Positions 56,028 to 64,000 of a stretch of DNA of 64,000 bases are shown one piece after another. A program made the translations under genes and the position numbers. How positions within the stretch are numbered: position 1 is the stretch's first letter; each line of letters starts with the position of its first letter. The stretch is from contig JAEXOR010000003.1 in the NCBI GenBank assembly GCA_023439185.1, positions 186,001-250,000 on the forward strand. Reading direction: 5' to 3'. The DNA is from Bacillota bacterium. GTDB taxonomy: Bacteria > Bacillota > Desulfotomaculia > Desulfotomaculales > Desulfallaceae. The notes under the pieces are model-generated. The model saw only the letters and a program-made list of their open reading frames with translations, did not search any database and was not told where the DNA came from.

Positions 56028-57650
56028 TTATTGCTTAGCGCCCATCGTGCTGATAAACACAACCTTGTTCTTCCCAGTGTTTTTGGCCAGGTAAAGGTTC
56101 TTGTCGGCTATTTTAATCAACTCGTCTTTTTTGAGGCAGGCTGCCGAGCAGTAGGCGGCGCCGATACTGACGGTTAAATTGCCGTTCGGCTGGGTGCCCT
56201 GGTATTTGAATTCATACTCTTCCACCGTTTTCCTGATCTTTTCCGCAGTGATTCCGACCCCTTCTGCCGAAGTCTGGCAGCAGATTACCGCAAATTCCTC
56301 CCCGCCGTACCGGCACAGGATATCGGTTGAGAAAAGGATTTCTTTCACAACGTTAACAATGGTTTGCAGCAGTTCATCCCCTGCCTGATGCCCGTTCAGA
56401 TCGTTATAAGTCTTGAAGAAATCGATATCGAACATGATTAAGCCGAAATTATTCACCGCTTTAAAGGTTTCCGGTCCATAAGTTTGCATTTTGTTGACCC
56501 GGTCAATTTCCTGCTGCAGCCTCTCGTCAAAGAAATAACGGTTGTAAGCTTGGGTCAGCCAATCTTTCGTTGCCAGGCTCTGCAATTCTTTGTTCAGCCG
56601 AATAACTTCTTCCAAATTTTTTTTATGTTCCGTAATGTTCTTGATGAGCATAATGGTTGCGATATGATTGTCCTCTACAATAATCGGGGTGATTTCCGCC
56701 AGGTAATAGTTCGTACCATTGTCGGCCAGGCGCTGCATTTCAATACTTACTTTTGCTTGTTCCCGGACCGCTTTATTGACTGAATGAATAAATTGTTCTT
56801 CGTCAAAATTTTTGCAGCCTTTTTTGAGCACCGCAATAATGCCGGTTTTTCTGGCAACCCCGGTGCATGCCTCCGCGAACGTTTTATTGAAATCGATGAT
56901 TTCGTAATCTTCATTAAAAACGACATAGCCGTCGGAAATGATATCAACTACCCTTTGCAAGGCGATAGGGATGACATTCAAAAAGTCCAATTTAACGATG
57001 GCGATGATAAAGAAAATAACGGCGACAGCAAAAACGATGTTTTCGATAGCCGCCGACCAGTCAAAGATAGAAAATGTGCTGAACGAGTCTACGATCAAAG
57101 AGATGAAAATAGCGAAAAAAATCACCAGGGCCTGCCTGGAAAAAAAACCGAAGTTTTTGACGGAAAAATATAGAAGATAAAAAAGGCCGATTCCGATGCA
57201 GAAATAGCAATATATCGTATGGACAACGAAATAAAATCCATAATCCTGCTGGGATGGGATCAGGGCGAATGTTGTATAAAAAAAATGATGGTAGGGATTG
57301 GTGAATAAGACTACCAGGGAAATAACCGGAACAATAAATAGCAAGGCATGCTTCCAGGAGAACTTGATTCTGGTTTGGGCAAAAATCAAACCGGTGAATA
57401 AAATTGAAAGCGAAACAAAGATAATGCCGATAAAGTATATTCTTTCACAGACAGCCAATAGCCACTGCGTCCTTGTAAAGGTGATATGACATAATACGGA
57501 AATATTCCAGATCAGCAGGCTGATTACCATAGCCATCACGGCACAGTGAATCTGCTTTTTCTTCTTTTTTTGGGCAATTAAAAATAAAAGAATCAGCATC
57601 AACAGGATAGAGAGCACTAACAGGAACTGATAAACGGACAAATTTTCCAA
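56028..57650 (-). CDS. Membrane-bound diguanylate cyclase: 7TM sensor, PAS and GGDEF domains
   Basis: A 540-aa protein that should make cyclic di-GMP. The N-terminal ~220 residues have about seven membrane helices, of the 7TM sensor type found in histidine kinases. A PAS-like domain lies at about 228-345 (ISDGYVVFNEDYEIIDFNKT), then a coiled linker and the GGDEF domain at about 365-530 with the active-site motif GGEEF at 449-453. No RxxD inhibitory site precedes it, so product inhibition may be lacking. The start is TTG after GGGAGAGG. It is convergent with the sigma-factor operon, six bases apart, and with it separates pdp from dacF. Confidence 0.92.
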   Translation of the reverse strand: MENLSVYQFLLVLSILLMLILLFLIAQKKKKKQIHCAVMAMVISLLIWNISVLCHITFTRTQWLLAVCERIYFIGIIFVSLSILFTGLIFAQTRIKFSWKHALLFIVPVISLVVLFTNPYHHFFYTTFALIPSQQDYGFYFVVHTIYCYFCIGIGLFYLLYFSVKNFGFFSRQALVIFFAIFISLIVDSFSTFSIFDWSAAIENIVFAVAVIFFIIAIVKLDFLNVIPIALQRVVDIISDGYVVFNEDYEIIDFNKTFAEACTGVARKTGIIAVLKKGCKNFDEEQFIHSVNKAVREQAKVSIEMQRLADNGTNYYLAEITPIIVEDNHIATIMLIKNITEHKKNLEEVIRLNKELQSLATKDWLTQAYNRYFFDERLQQEIDRVNKMQTYGPETFKAVNNFGLIMFDIDFFKTYNDLNGHQAGDELLQTIVNVVKEILFSTDILCRYGGEEFAVICCQTSAEGVGITAEKIRKTVEEYEFKYQGTQPNGNLTVSIGAAYCSAACLKKDELIKIADKNLYLAKNTGKNKVVFISTMGAKQ

Positions 57651-57723
57651 AAACAGCCTCTCCCGTTAAATTATCATCTATAAAAATAATTGAATGAGAA
57701 ACCGCCAATTTTCCCCATGGTTT

Positions 57724-59028
57724 TCACTCCACTGTTTCCAGGATCAGCGGGGCCGGGTCGGGCGGAGTGTCGCTGATGGTGAACGCGCCGGTTAGTGCCG
57801 CCGCTGCGTCAGTTAGCGTATTCTGCCGGTTGGTATGTAAAATTGCCAGGGGTTCCCCTGCTTTGACGGGCTCCCCGGGCTTTTTGACAAGCTCCAGGCC
57901 GGCGGCGTGGTCTATCCTGTCGTCCTTGGTCATCCGGCCGGCGCCCAGCAGCATGGCCGCGCGGCCCACCTGCATGGCGTCGATGGAAACCACGTACCCG
58001 GCCCGGGGCGACGGGGCTTCCTGTTTGATGGAGGCGGCTGGTAGTATGTCCGGGTTGTCGGCAACTCCCGGGTCTCCCCCCTGGGCCTCCACCAGAGCTT
58101 TGAACTTGCGCAGTGCTGTACCGTTTTGCAGCACCTTTTCCAGCCTGGTTCGGGCCGGGGCATAGGCTCTTTCCACTTTGCCCAGTACCAGCATGTGCGC
58201 GCCCAGGGCCAGGCATAATTCCCGCAAGTCGTCCGGGCCTTGCCCCCGCAGGGTATCCAGGGCTTCGCGCACCTCCAGGGCGTTGCCTATGAAACGGCCC
58301 AGGGGGCGGCTCATGTCGGTCACCACGGCCAGCATCTCCCGGCCCACCCGGCGGCCGATGTCCACCATGGCCCCGGCCAGTGCCGCGGCTTCCGCGCGGG
58401 TTTTCATGAACGCGCCGCTGCCGCACTTGACGTCCAGCAGGATGGCGTTTGCTCCGGAAGCGATTTTCTTGGCTGTGACGCTGGATGCGATCAGCGGGAT
58501 GCTGTCCACGGTGGCGGTGACGTCCCTCAAGGCGTAAAGTTTTTTGTCAGCCGGGGCCAGGGTGCCGGTCTGGGCCATCAGGGCAATGTTGATTTCCCTG
58601 ACCTGCCTTATAAACGCGTCGGGCTCCAGGGCGGTGTTAAAGCCCGGGATGGACTCCAGCTTGTCGATGGTGCCGCCGGTATGCCCCAATCCCCGGCCGC
58701 TCATTTTGGCTATCGGCACCCCGGCGGCTGCCGCCAGCGGACCCAGGACCAGGGTGGTTTTATCCCCCACCCCGCCGGTACTATGCTTGTCCACCTTAAT
58801 TCCCGGTATTTCCGACAGGTCGATTTGGGTTCCGGACCTGACCATGGCCATGGTCAGGTCGGCGGTCTCCCGGCTGTTCATGCCCTGAAAATAAATGGCC
58901 ATTAATAGCGCCGCCGCCTGGTAATCAGGTATATCATCCCGGGTATAACCAGAGATGAAAAAATCAATTTCGGATGTGGACAACTCGCCGCCGTTTCTTT
59001 TATTCAGGATCAAGTCGTACATGTGCAT
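57724..59028 (-). CDS. pdp: Pyrimidine-nucleoside phosphorylase
   Basis: It splits uridine, deoxyuridine and thymidine to base and (deoxy)ribose 1-phosphate. The 434-aa protein has the signature KHSTGGVGDKTTLVLGPL near residue 80, MSGRGLGHTGGTIDKLES near 109 and DVKCGSGAFMKT near 193. It overlaps deoB by one base (TAATG). The product sugar phosphate is the DeoB substrate, so both form a nucleoside-salvage operon, with xerD upstream. Confidence 0.97.
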   Translation of the reverse strand: MHMYDLILNKRNGGELSTSEIDFFISGYTRDDIPDYQAAALLMAIYFQGMNSRETADLTMAMVRSGTQIDLSEIPGIKVDKHSTGGVGDKTTLVLGPLAAAAGVPIAKMSGRGLGHTGGTIDKLESIPGFNTALEPDAFIRQVREINIALMAQTGTLAPADKKLYALRDVTATVDSIPLIASSVTAKKIASGANAILLDVKCGSGAFMKTRAEAAALAGAMVDIGRRVGREMLAVVTDMSRPLGRFIGNALEVREALDTLRGQGPDDLRELCLALGAHMLVLGKVERAYAPARTRLEKVLQNGTALRKFKALVEAQGGDPGVADNPDILPAASIKQEAPSPRAGYVVSIDAMQVGRAAMLLGAGRMTKDDRIDHAAGLELVKKPGEPVKAGEPLAILHTNRQNTLTDAAAALTGAFTISDTPPDPAPLILETVE

Positions 59029-60218
59029 TATGCTTCACCATCCGGGAGGATATCCGACGCGAAACTGGCGCCGGTTGGATAGGTCAAACCGAATAACCGG
59101 GCCACTGTGGCCGCCACATCGCTGAAGCTGTTCCGCACCCCCAGGGCCACGCCCCGCCTGAGGCCGGGGCCGTAAACCAAAAGGGGCACGTATTCCCTGG
59201 TATGATCAGTGCCCGGGGTGGTGGGATCGGTGCCGTGATCGGCGGTAATCAGCAGCACGTCCCTCTTGCCAAGGGACGCCATTATCTCCGGCAGTCTGCG
59301 GTCAAACTCCTCCAGCGCGGCGGCGTAACCCCGGGGGTCGTTGCGGTGCCCGTACTTCTGGTCAAAGTCAACCAGGTTGGTAAATATTAAACCGCTGAAG
59401 TCTTCTTTCATCAAGGCCAGGGTTTGGTCCACCCCGTCAGTGTTGTTCTTTGTCAGAACAGATCTGGAGACGCCCTCGCCGGCAAAGATGTCCCGGATTT
59501 TACCGACTCCCACCACTTCAAAACCGTGCTTCAAAAGCAGATCCAGGACCGTGGGGGCCGGCGGTTTCACAGAGTAGTCGTGACGGTTGGCGGTGCGTTC
59601 AAAGGCTCCGGGGGTACCCACAAAGGGCCGGGCGATAACCCTGCCCACTTCGTGCTTGCCGGTGAGCAGCTTCCGCGCTATGCCGCACATCCGGTAGAGT
59701 TCCTCCAGCGGGATTACTTCCTCGTGGGCGGCAATTTGAAATACGCTGTCGGCCGAAGTGTAAACGATGGGGTATCCCGTGCGCATGTGCTCTGCACCGA
59801 GCTCTTCAATGATGCCGGTGCCCGAGGCCGCTTTATTGCCCAGGATATCCCTGCCGATTTGCTGTTTGAAGGGTTCGATGATCTCGGGCGGAAAACCGTC
59901 GGGGTAGACCGGGAAAGGTTTTTCCAGGATGATGCCGGCCAGTTCCCAGTGTCCGGTGGTGGTGTCTTTGCCCGGTGAGCGTTCCGCCATTTTTCCGTAG
60001 CCGGCCAGGGGCTTGTCCACCGCCGGCACGCCGGCCAGATTGGTAAGCAGACCCAGTCCGAGCTTGCCTAGGTGCGGCAGGTTCAGGCCGCCCGCGGCCA
60101 GCGAGCAATTGCCCAGGGTATTGCACCCGTAATCGCCGTATATCCCTGCGTCCGGAAGGGCTCCAATCCCCGCGCTGTCCAAAACGATAATGGTGACTTT
60201 CCTGAGCGGCAGTTTCAA
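59028..60218 (-). CDS. deoB: Phosphopentomutase DeoB
   Basis: It interconverts (deoxy)ribose 1- and 5-phosphate. The 396-aa alkaline-phosphatase-fold enzyme has LDSAGIGALPDA near residue 14, the phosphorylated threonine in DTTTGHWELAG near 86, and the metal-binding ITADHGTDPTTPGTDHTRE near 320. It lies 30 bases after xerD and overlaps pdp. The same xerD-deoB(drm)-phosphorylase order occurs in B. subtilis. Confidence 0.97.
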   Translation of the reverse strand: MKLPLRKVTIIVLDSAGIGALPDAGIYGDYGCNTLGNCSLAAGGLNLPHLGKLGLGLLTNLAGVPAVDKPLAGYGKMAERSPGKDTTTGHWELAGIILEKPFPVYPDGFPPEIIEPFKQQIGRDILGNKAASGTGIIEELGAEHMRTGYPIVYTSADSVFQIAAHEEVIPLEELYRMCGIARKLLTGKHEVGRVIARPFVGTPGAFERTANRHDYSVKPPAPTVLDLLLKHGFEVVGVGKIRDIFAGEGVSRSVLTKNNTDGVDQTLALMKEDFSGLIFTNLVDFDQKYGHRNDPRGYAAALEEFDRRLPEIMASLGKRDVLLITADHGTDPTTPGTDHTREYVPLLVYGPGLRRGVALGVRNSFSDVAATVARLFGLTYPTGASFASDILPDGEA

Positions 60219-60248
60219 TGCGGTCTCCTCCTTGTAAAACTAAATCTG

Positions 60249-61136
60249 TCAAGCCCTGGGGTGGTATTTGTTAAACGCGTCCCTCAGCCTGGTATCGGTG
60301 AGGTGAGTGTATATCTGGGTGGTGGAAATATCGGCATGGCCCAGCATTTCCTGCACCGAGCGCAGATCGGCCCCGTTTTCCAACAGGTGCGTGGCAAAGG
60401 AGTGACGCAGGGTGTGCGGTGTGATTTCGACATTGATGCCCGCCGCTCGGGCATACTTTTTAAGTATTTTCCAGAAACCCTGCCTGGTAAGCCGCTTGCC
60501 GCGCATGTTCAGAAAAAGAGCTTTTTGGTTGGCGCCGGTTTTTATTTTTGCCCTGCCGCGCCGCAGGTATTCCGAAAGGAACAGTACCGCCGCGCCGCCC
60601 ATGGGCACGATACGCTCCCGGGAACCTTTACCCATGCAGCGCACATAACCGTGTTCGCAGTCCACATGGTTTACATCCAGGGACAGCAGTTCGGAAACCC
60701 GCATGCCGGTGGCGTACATCAGCTCCAGCATGGCTTTGTCGCGGATGCCGGGAGTGTTTCCCACCCGGGGTTGTTCCAGCAGCCTGGCCACTTCCTCCTG
60801 GGCCAGTACGGCGGGCAGTTTTTTCTTGACACCCGGCGATTCCATGTTTTCAGTAGGTTCTATTTCCAGTCTGCCCTCGTCAACCAGGTAACGGCTGAAC
60901 ACTTTCAAAGCCGCCATCTGCCTGGCGACGGTGGCGGGGGAACGTCCGTTTTTCTTCAGGTCCAGGATATAATTCATCACCGTGTGCCGGTCCAGTGAAT
61001 TAATGTCCCTGATCTGGCGCCGCAGGCAAAAATTTTTAAATTGCTTTAGATCCAGAGCATAGGATATCAAAGTGTTTTCAGCTAATCCTCTTTCCACGGC
61101 CAGGTAGTTGATAAAGTCTCTAATGTGCCTGTCCAT
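60249..61136 (-). CDS. xerD: Site-specific tyrosine recombinase XerD
   Basis: It resolves chromosome dimers at dif together with XerC. The 295-aa protein has the N-terminal SAM-like core-binding domain and catalytic residues in TGMRVSELLSLD (Arg, near 147), HTLRHSFATHLL (H-x-x-R, near 241) and the tyrosine in STTQIYTHL near 276. Its position between spoIIM and deoB is the conserved Firmicutes arrangement, so it is the housekeeping enzyme rather than a phage integrase. Confidence 0.96.
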   Translation of the reverse strand: MDRHIRDFINYLAVERGLAENTLISYALDLKQFKNFCLRRQIRDINSLDRHTVMNYILDLKKNGRSPATVARQMAALKVFSRYLVDEGRLEIEPTENMESPGVKKKLPAVLAQEEVARLLEQPRVGNTPGIRDKAMLELMYATGMRVSELLSLDVNHVDCEHGYVRCMGKGSRERIVPMGGAAVLFLSEYLRRGRAKIKTGANQKALFLNMRGKRLTRQGFWKILKKYARAAGINVEITPHTLRHSFATHLLENGADLRSVQEMLGHADISTTQIYTHLTDTRLRDAFNKYHPRA

Positions 61137-61230
61137 TTCATGACCTCCAAATTATTGTGTTTTTCCACAAATTACGTGCTAATTCCTGCTGTAAATCGCT
61201 TTTGAAAAAAAAGAAACGGCTGATTAGCTT

Positions 61231-61863
61231 TTACCAACCGGCAAGCAAAGCAGCCGAAAGACGGGTCAGTTCAGGTGTGATATAAGCCTCGGTCAGGGCC
61301 GCGATAAATAATACCGCCATCACGCCGGCCATGATCAGGGTATAGCTGACAAACCCGGGCCAGACCGGTGTATGCGAATTTAAGAACCTTCTGATTAACA
61401 GAATGGAAAAGGAAAGAGAAGCAGTACCGCCGATGATTAACGCGGGCACAAAAAATATATTGTGCGGCAGCATGGAAACCAGGATCACCAGGAATCCCTG
61501 CAGCTCATGTTCCGTGGCTAAAAAGCCGACGGTAAACCCGAGCACGAAACCGCGGATAAAAATAAAAGCCAGCACCAACGGCAGGCAGATGATCGTCAGG
61601 CCCAGAATGTACATAATTGCGCCCGCCAGCAGGTTGTCATATAAGGCGCTCCTGACCATTTGCGCTTGATCCAGGTCAATTTCCGAGATCTGTGCAAGAA
61701 AAGTCTGCAGATAACGGTGCAACTCCGCCGCTTGTTCAGCTTGCAGAGAATTTGCCCCGAAGGAACCCGCCAATATGCCCAGACCCAGAATGCCGGTTAC
61801 TGCCAGGTACAGCGGCCAGCCCTGCCGGAGGGAAGCGGAACATAAACGGCGCAGGTATGCCAT
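61231..61863 (-). CDS. spoIIM: Stage II sporulation protein M
   Basis: Membrane protein of the DMP engulfment complex (SpoIID, SpoIIM, SpoIIP). The 210-aa protein has about five membrane helices and the family segments FLAQISEIDLDQAQMVRSAL, then FIRGFVLGFTVGFLA and LPHNIFFVPALIIGG. The ATG at 61863 is preferred to one two codons earlier because GGGAG is then at correct spacing. A strong sigma-E-type promoter lies 30 bases upstream. Its partner SpoIIP is encoded at 15.8 kb. Confidence 0.95.
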   Translation of the reverse strand: MAYLRRLCSASLRQGWPLYLAVTGILGLGILAGSFGANSLQAEQAAELHRYLQTFLAQISEIDLDQAQMVRSALYDNLLAGAIMYILGLTIICLPLVLAFIFIRGFVLGFTVGFLATEHELQGFLVILVSMLPHNIFFVPALIIGGTASLSFSILLIRRFLNSHTPVWPGFVSYTLIMAGVMAVLFIAALTEAYITPELTRLSAALLAGW

Positions 61864-61892
61864 GGTCACCGCTCCCTTTAATCACGTTTAAT

Positions 61893-61920
61893 AGAGTATG
61901 TCCATCTCTAATTTATATGA
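61893..61920 (-). promoter_or_regulatory. Sigma-E-type promoter of spoIIM
   Basis: On the minus strand TCATATA (61914-61920) and CATACTCT (61893-61900) are 13 bases apart, close to the sigma-E consensus (-35 kmATAtt, -10 CATACAnT). spoIIM depends on sigma-E in Bacillus, which fits. Confidence 0.6.
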
Positions 61921-62140
61921 GCGGTAACTTGCCGGTTATAACCATTTTTTTAAACCGCTTCTTTAATGATAAACCGCTTCTTTAATGAAACCACGGGGAC
62001 GAAAGTTGTTTTAAGATCCAGGAAACAAAAACCGGGCTTTATTTGACAATGATGTTGAAAAGCTTCACGATGAAGGGTATAATTTGCTTGTGAAATATTT
62101 TACATATATAACGAGTAGTTGCGGGCAGGAGGGGAATCGG

Positions 62141-62806
62141 TTGATAACAAATATTAATCACCTTTCCAAGCCAAAGTTAAAAACAACATGTAATGAGGAA
62201 GAGATTTTTGAAAGTTTGGGTATGCCCTTTACCAAATTAAAGTACCAAAAAGGTGAAATAGTCATTGATATAGGCGATATTGTAGATAATTTTTATTATT
62301 TAAAAAAGGGTACTGTTCGCATATATCTGCCGAACGAACTGGGTGATTTGATATTTTACACCATAAGCTCCGGCTCCAGTTTAGTCGAGCCTGCGTTTTT
62401 TTGCGGTTTACCATCCAAAGTTCGCGTAGTTGCCGATCAGGACAGTGTAATAATATCATTTCCCAAGTATTTGGTAATTTCACAATTTAACCAGCAGAAT
62501 GAGTTTGTGAAACTTATGATTAATATAATTTGTAAAAAACTTTACCTTATTACCACTATGTATGAAAACATTGGTAATAAAAGTTCAGAAAGAAAATTGG
62601 CTAAAATCCTGTATTTACTTTCATTAAAAAATGACAACACAATAAAAACTATTAGTATTACTCATGAAGAATTGGCATTGATGTTGGGAATGCACAGAGT
62701 TACAGTCACTAGAAACTTAACTAAATTAAAAAGAAGTGGGTTAATTACAATTAACAGGCAATCTATTGTTATAAATGATGTTAATAGGCTGGCCTCCTAT
62801 TTTTAG
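62141..62806 (+). CDS. Crp/Fnr-family transcriptional regulator
   Basis: A 221-aa regulator with an N-terminal cyclic-nucleotide-binding-like beta barrel (about 22-135: YQKGEIVIDIGDIVDNFYYL, then GTVRIYLPNELGD) and a C-terminal winged helix (about 170-218: ITHEELALMLGMHRVTVTRN). It lacks an Fnr-type N-terminal cysteine cluster, so it is more like CooA/CprK/Crp-type sensors; the ligand is unknown. The TTG at 62141 with AGGAGGGG is chosen over a start 19 codons earlier. The gene is clearly more AT-rich than its neighbours, suggesting later arrival. It is convergent with the dehydrogenase gene. Confidence 0.88.
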   Translation: MITNINHLSKPKLKTTCNEEEIFESLGMPFTKLKYQKGEIVIDIGDIVDNFYYLKKGTVRIYLPNELGDLIFYTISSGSSLVEPAFFCGLPSKVRVVADQDSVIISFPKYLVISQFNQQNEFVKLMINIICKKLYLITTMYENIGNKSSERKLAKILYLLSLKNDNTIKTISITHEELALMLGMHRVTVTRNLTKLKRSGLITINRQSIVINDVNRLASYF

Positions 62807-63061
62807 GATTAATGTAGGAAACTCACGCCACAGTTGGCGGCCTCGCTCAGGCACTGCGCAGAACTGAGAGCTTCTTACCATTCCACCCATTTCAGAAATT
62901 AAAATAATAATAACAGGACCCGTTTACTGGCGACCGGGTCCCGCATAAGCTATCTATAACTCTTGACTAACAATTTCCCTTTAACACTTAAAATATAATT
63001 TAAGAGATTACTGGCTTGAAATTTTGCTTATCCAGCAAGTTCCGGTTTTCTAATCTTGTTC
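62807..63061. other. Intergenic region between convergent genes
   Basis: 255 bases without a recognised gene. It contains one terminator-like hairpin (62916-62941), listed separately. Nothing else is evident. Confidence 0.5.
62916..62941 (-). terminator. Terminator after the D-2-hydroxyacid dehydrogenase gene
   Basis: GGACCCG (62916-62922) and CGGGTCC (62935-62941) form a perfect seven-pair stem. On the minus strand it is followed by TGTTATTATTATTTT, a loose U-rich tail, so it should end leftward transcription. Confidence 0.55.
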
Positions 63062-64000
63062 CTAAACGTTTACCACACTTAACGGTTCTCCGTTTTGACA
63101 AACCCTCATGATGTTTTCCAGTGCAAACGTAAGCATCCTTTTGAAAGACTGTTTTGTTGCTCCACCAATGTGGGGTGAGAGGAAAAGCCTCTCCCGGAAA
63201 GCAGGTTCCATTGTAAGAAATGGATGATTTCGGTCGGGAATTGCTTCAAATGTGTCGATAGCCGCACCTGCGATGACATTGTTTTGAATAGCCTCAGCCA
63301 GCGCAGCTTCGTCTACTATCGCCCCTCGACCGGTATTAATTAATATAGCCGTGGGTTTCATCAGGGATAGTTGATTTTTTCCTATAAGTCCCCTGGTATT
63401 ATGAGTAATCGGCAGATTTATGCTGAAAACGTCGCATTCCCTGAGCAAATCAGGCAACTCCAGATAAGCCGCGTTTAGTTCCTCCGCTTTTTTCTCCGGA
63501 AGGCGCACCAAATCACTATACAGTATCTTGGAGCCCAAAATCTTGGCTAAGCCCGCCACCTCGGTACCTATTCTTCCCATGCCCAGGATACCAAACTTGA
63601 GTTCAGTAAACTCGTACATACCTTCTTCCAGCATTCTGTCCCGGATTTCCTGGAAACGGCCGTCTTTAATTCCCTTGTCACCCTCCAGGGCGCGTCTCAA
63701 GAGTATGGCTGCAGCCATGATTGTATACTGGGCCACACAGCGCTTGTTGGCACCCCCGTTGTTGGACACCTGAACACCCGCCTGACGCGCCGTATCAATG
63801 TCCACATGGTCGAACCCCGTTGAGGTCAGGGAGATTAGTTTGAGCTTGGGTGAGTTTAAAATTATTTCCCCGGTTATTTTTCCATCCTTTGCGGCCAGAA
63901 TAAAATCCGCATCCCGGCAGGCCGCAACGATAGCCTCGTGTTCATTGGCATCTATATATACCATTTCCAACTCGGGGGGAATGTTCACCATGGCATCTAT
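63062..64000 (-). CDS. D-isomer-specific 2-hydroxyacid dehydrogenase (N-terminus beyond window)
   Basis: An NAD-dependent dehydrogenase of the D-lactate/phosphoglycerate/glycerate type. The Rossmann motif GILGMGRIGTEVA and the catalytic residues are visible: Arg in NTGRGAIVDE, Glu in IDTFEAIPD and His in LSPHIGG. The frame is open to the right edge. The ATG at 63991 would give 309 residues, but the family usually has about 20 more residues at the N-terminus, so the gene probably continues outside. The substrate cannot be told. It is convergent with the Crp/Fnr gene. Confidence 0.9.
   Translation of the reverse strand: MDAMVNIPPELEMVYIDANEHEAIVAACRDADFILAAKDGKITGEIILNSPKLKLISLTSTGFDHVDIDTARQAGVQVSNNGGANKRCVAQYTIMAAAILLRRALEGDKGIKDGRFQEIRDRMLEEGMYEFTELKFGILGMGRIGTEVAGLAKILGSKILYSDLVRLPEKKAEELNAAYLELPDLLRECDVFSINLPITHNTRGLIGKNQLSLMKPTAILINTGRGAIVDEAALAEAIQNNVIAGAAIDTFEAIPDRNHPFLTMEPAFRERLFLSPHIGGATKQSFKRMLTFALENIMRVCQNGEPLSVVNV

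Noticed and set aside
60249..61136. Tyrosine recombinase as a sign of a phage or integrative element
   Set aside because: Its position between spoIIM and deoB and its sequence fit housekeeping XerD; no phage genes or attachment sites were seen nearby.

Overview
The window looks like chromosome of an anaerobic, endospore-forming, Gram-positive bacterium of the Desulfotomaculum/Pelotomaculum type (Peptococcales, Clostridia). Support comes from a dense set of core sporulation genes (spoIVA, spoIIP, spmAB, gerW, spoVAEa/spoVAF, spoIIAA-spoIIAB-sigF, dacF, spoIIM), the ispH-rpsA fusion typical of Clostridia, a 4-hydroxybenzoyl-CoA-reductase-like molybdoenzyme, and BadF/HgdC-type activases. Strong AGGAGG-type ribosome sites and frequent GTG/TTG starts also fit. 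Assignments are by eye from motifs, with no database search.

Layout. (1) 1-4.7 kb: a leftward catabolic unit, MarR regulator, then [2Fe-2S], molybdopterin and FAD/[4Fe-4S] subunits of a xanthine-oxidase-family enzyme, with a promoter/operator at one end and a terminator at the other. The first codons of an HpaB/4-hydroxybutyryl-CoA-dehydratase-like gene lie at the left edge. (2) 4.8-6.3 kb: a membrane acyltransferase-like gene and a small, possibly broken ORF. (3) 6.3-17.8 kb: conserved core with spoIVA, gpsA, plsY and der, then a spore-associated block (DUF512 radical-SAM-like protein, two DUF3189 proteins, YIEGIA protein with its small partner, SpoIIP, DUF1614). (4) 17.8-22.5 kb: an accessory insertion rich in dispersed repeats, with a PD-(D/E)XK (Rpn-like) nuclease and a 1028-residue secreted Ig/GLUG/stalk protein. 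(5) 22.5-31.5 kb: ispH-rpsA, plsC, cmk, aroA, tyrA, aroF, then an attenuator-like leader and a HutP-family gene, an unknown gene and an rluB-like gene. (6) 31.6-34.4 kb: a rightward GntR(YtrA)-ABC transporter operon with its own palindromic operator.

(7) 34.4-49.4 kb: spmAB, gerW, DUF2953, a zinc-ribbon/winged-helix protein, trpS, an M50 protease, a DHH-CBS-nucleotidyltransferase fusion, lysA, a TrpB2-type synthase, three activase/DUF2229 proteins and spoVAF-spoVAEa. (8) 50-53.3 kb: dodecin, then dacF-spoIIAA-spoIIAB-sigF. (9) 53.5-57.7 kb: an ECF sigma/anti-sigma/sigma-like operon and a membrane diguanylate cyclase, apparently inserted in the otherwise conserved spoIIM-xerD-deoB-phosphorylase-dacF order. 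(10) 57.7-64 kb: pdp, deoB, xerD, spoIIM, a Crp/Fnr regulator and a D-2-hydroxyacid dehydrogenase running off the right edge.

The most interesting candidate system is the aro leader at 29.5-30.2 kb. A HutP-type RNA-binding protein is encoded directly upstream of a promoter, three copies of a 13-base motif, a terminator hairpin and then aroF-tyrA-aroA. This is the arrangement expected for regulated antitermination of an aromatic amino acid operon. Other leads are the SpoVA locus lacking AC/AD/AEb, the repeat-flanked nuclease gene, a perfect 30-bp inverted repeat beside the spoIIA promoter, and the sigma-factor operon.
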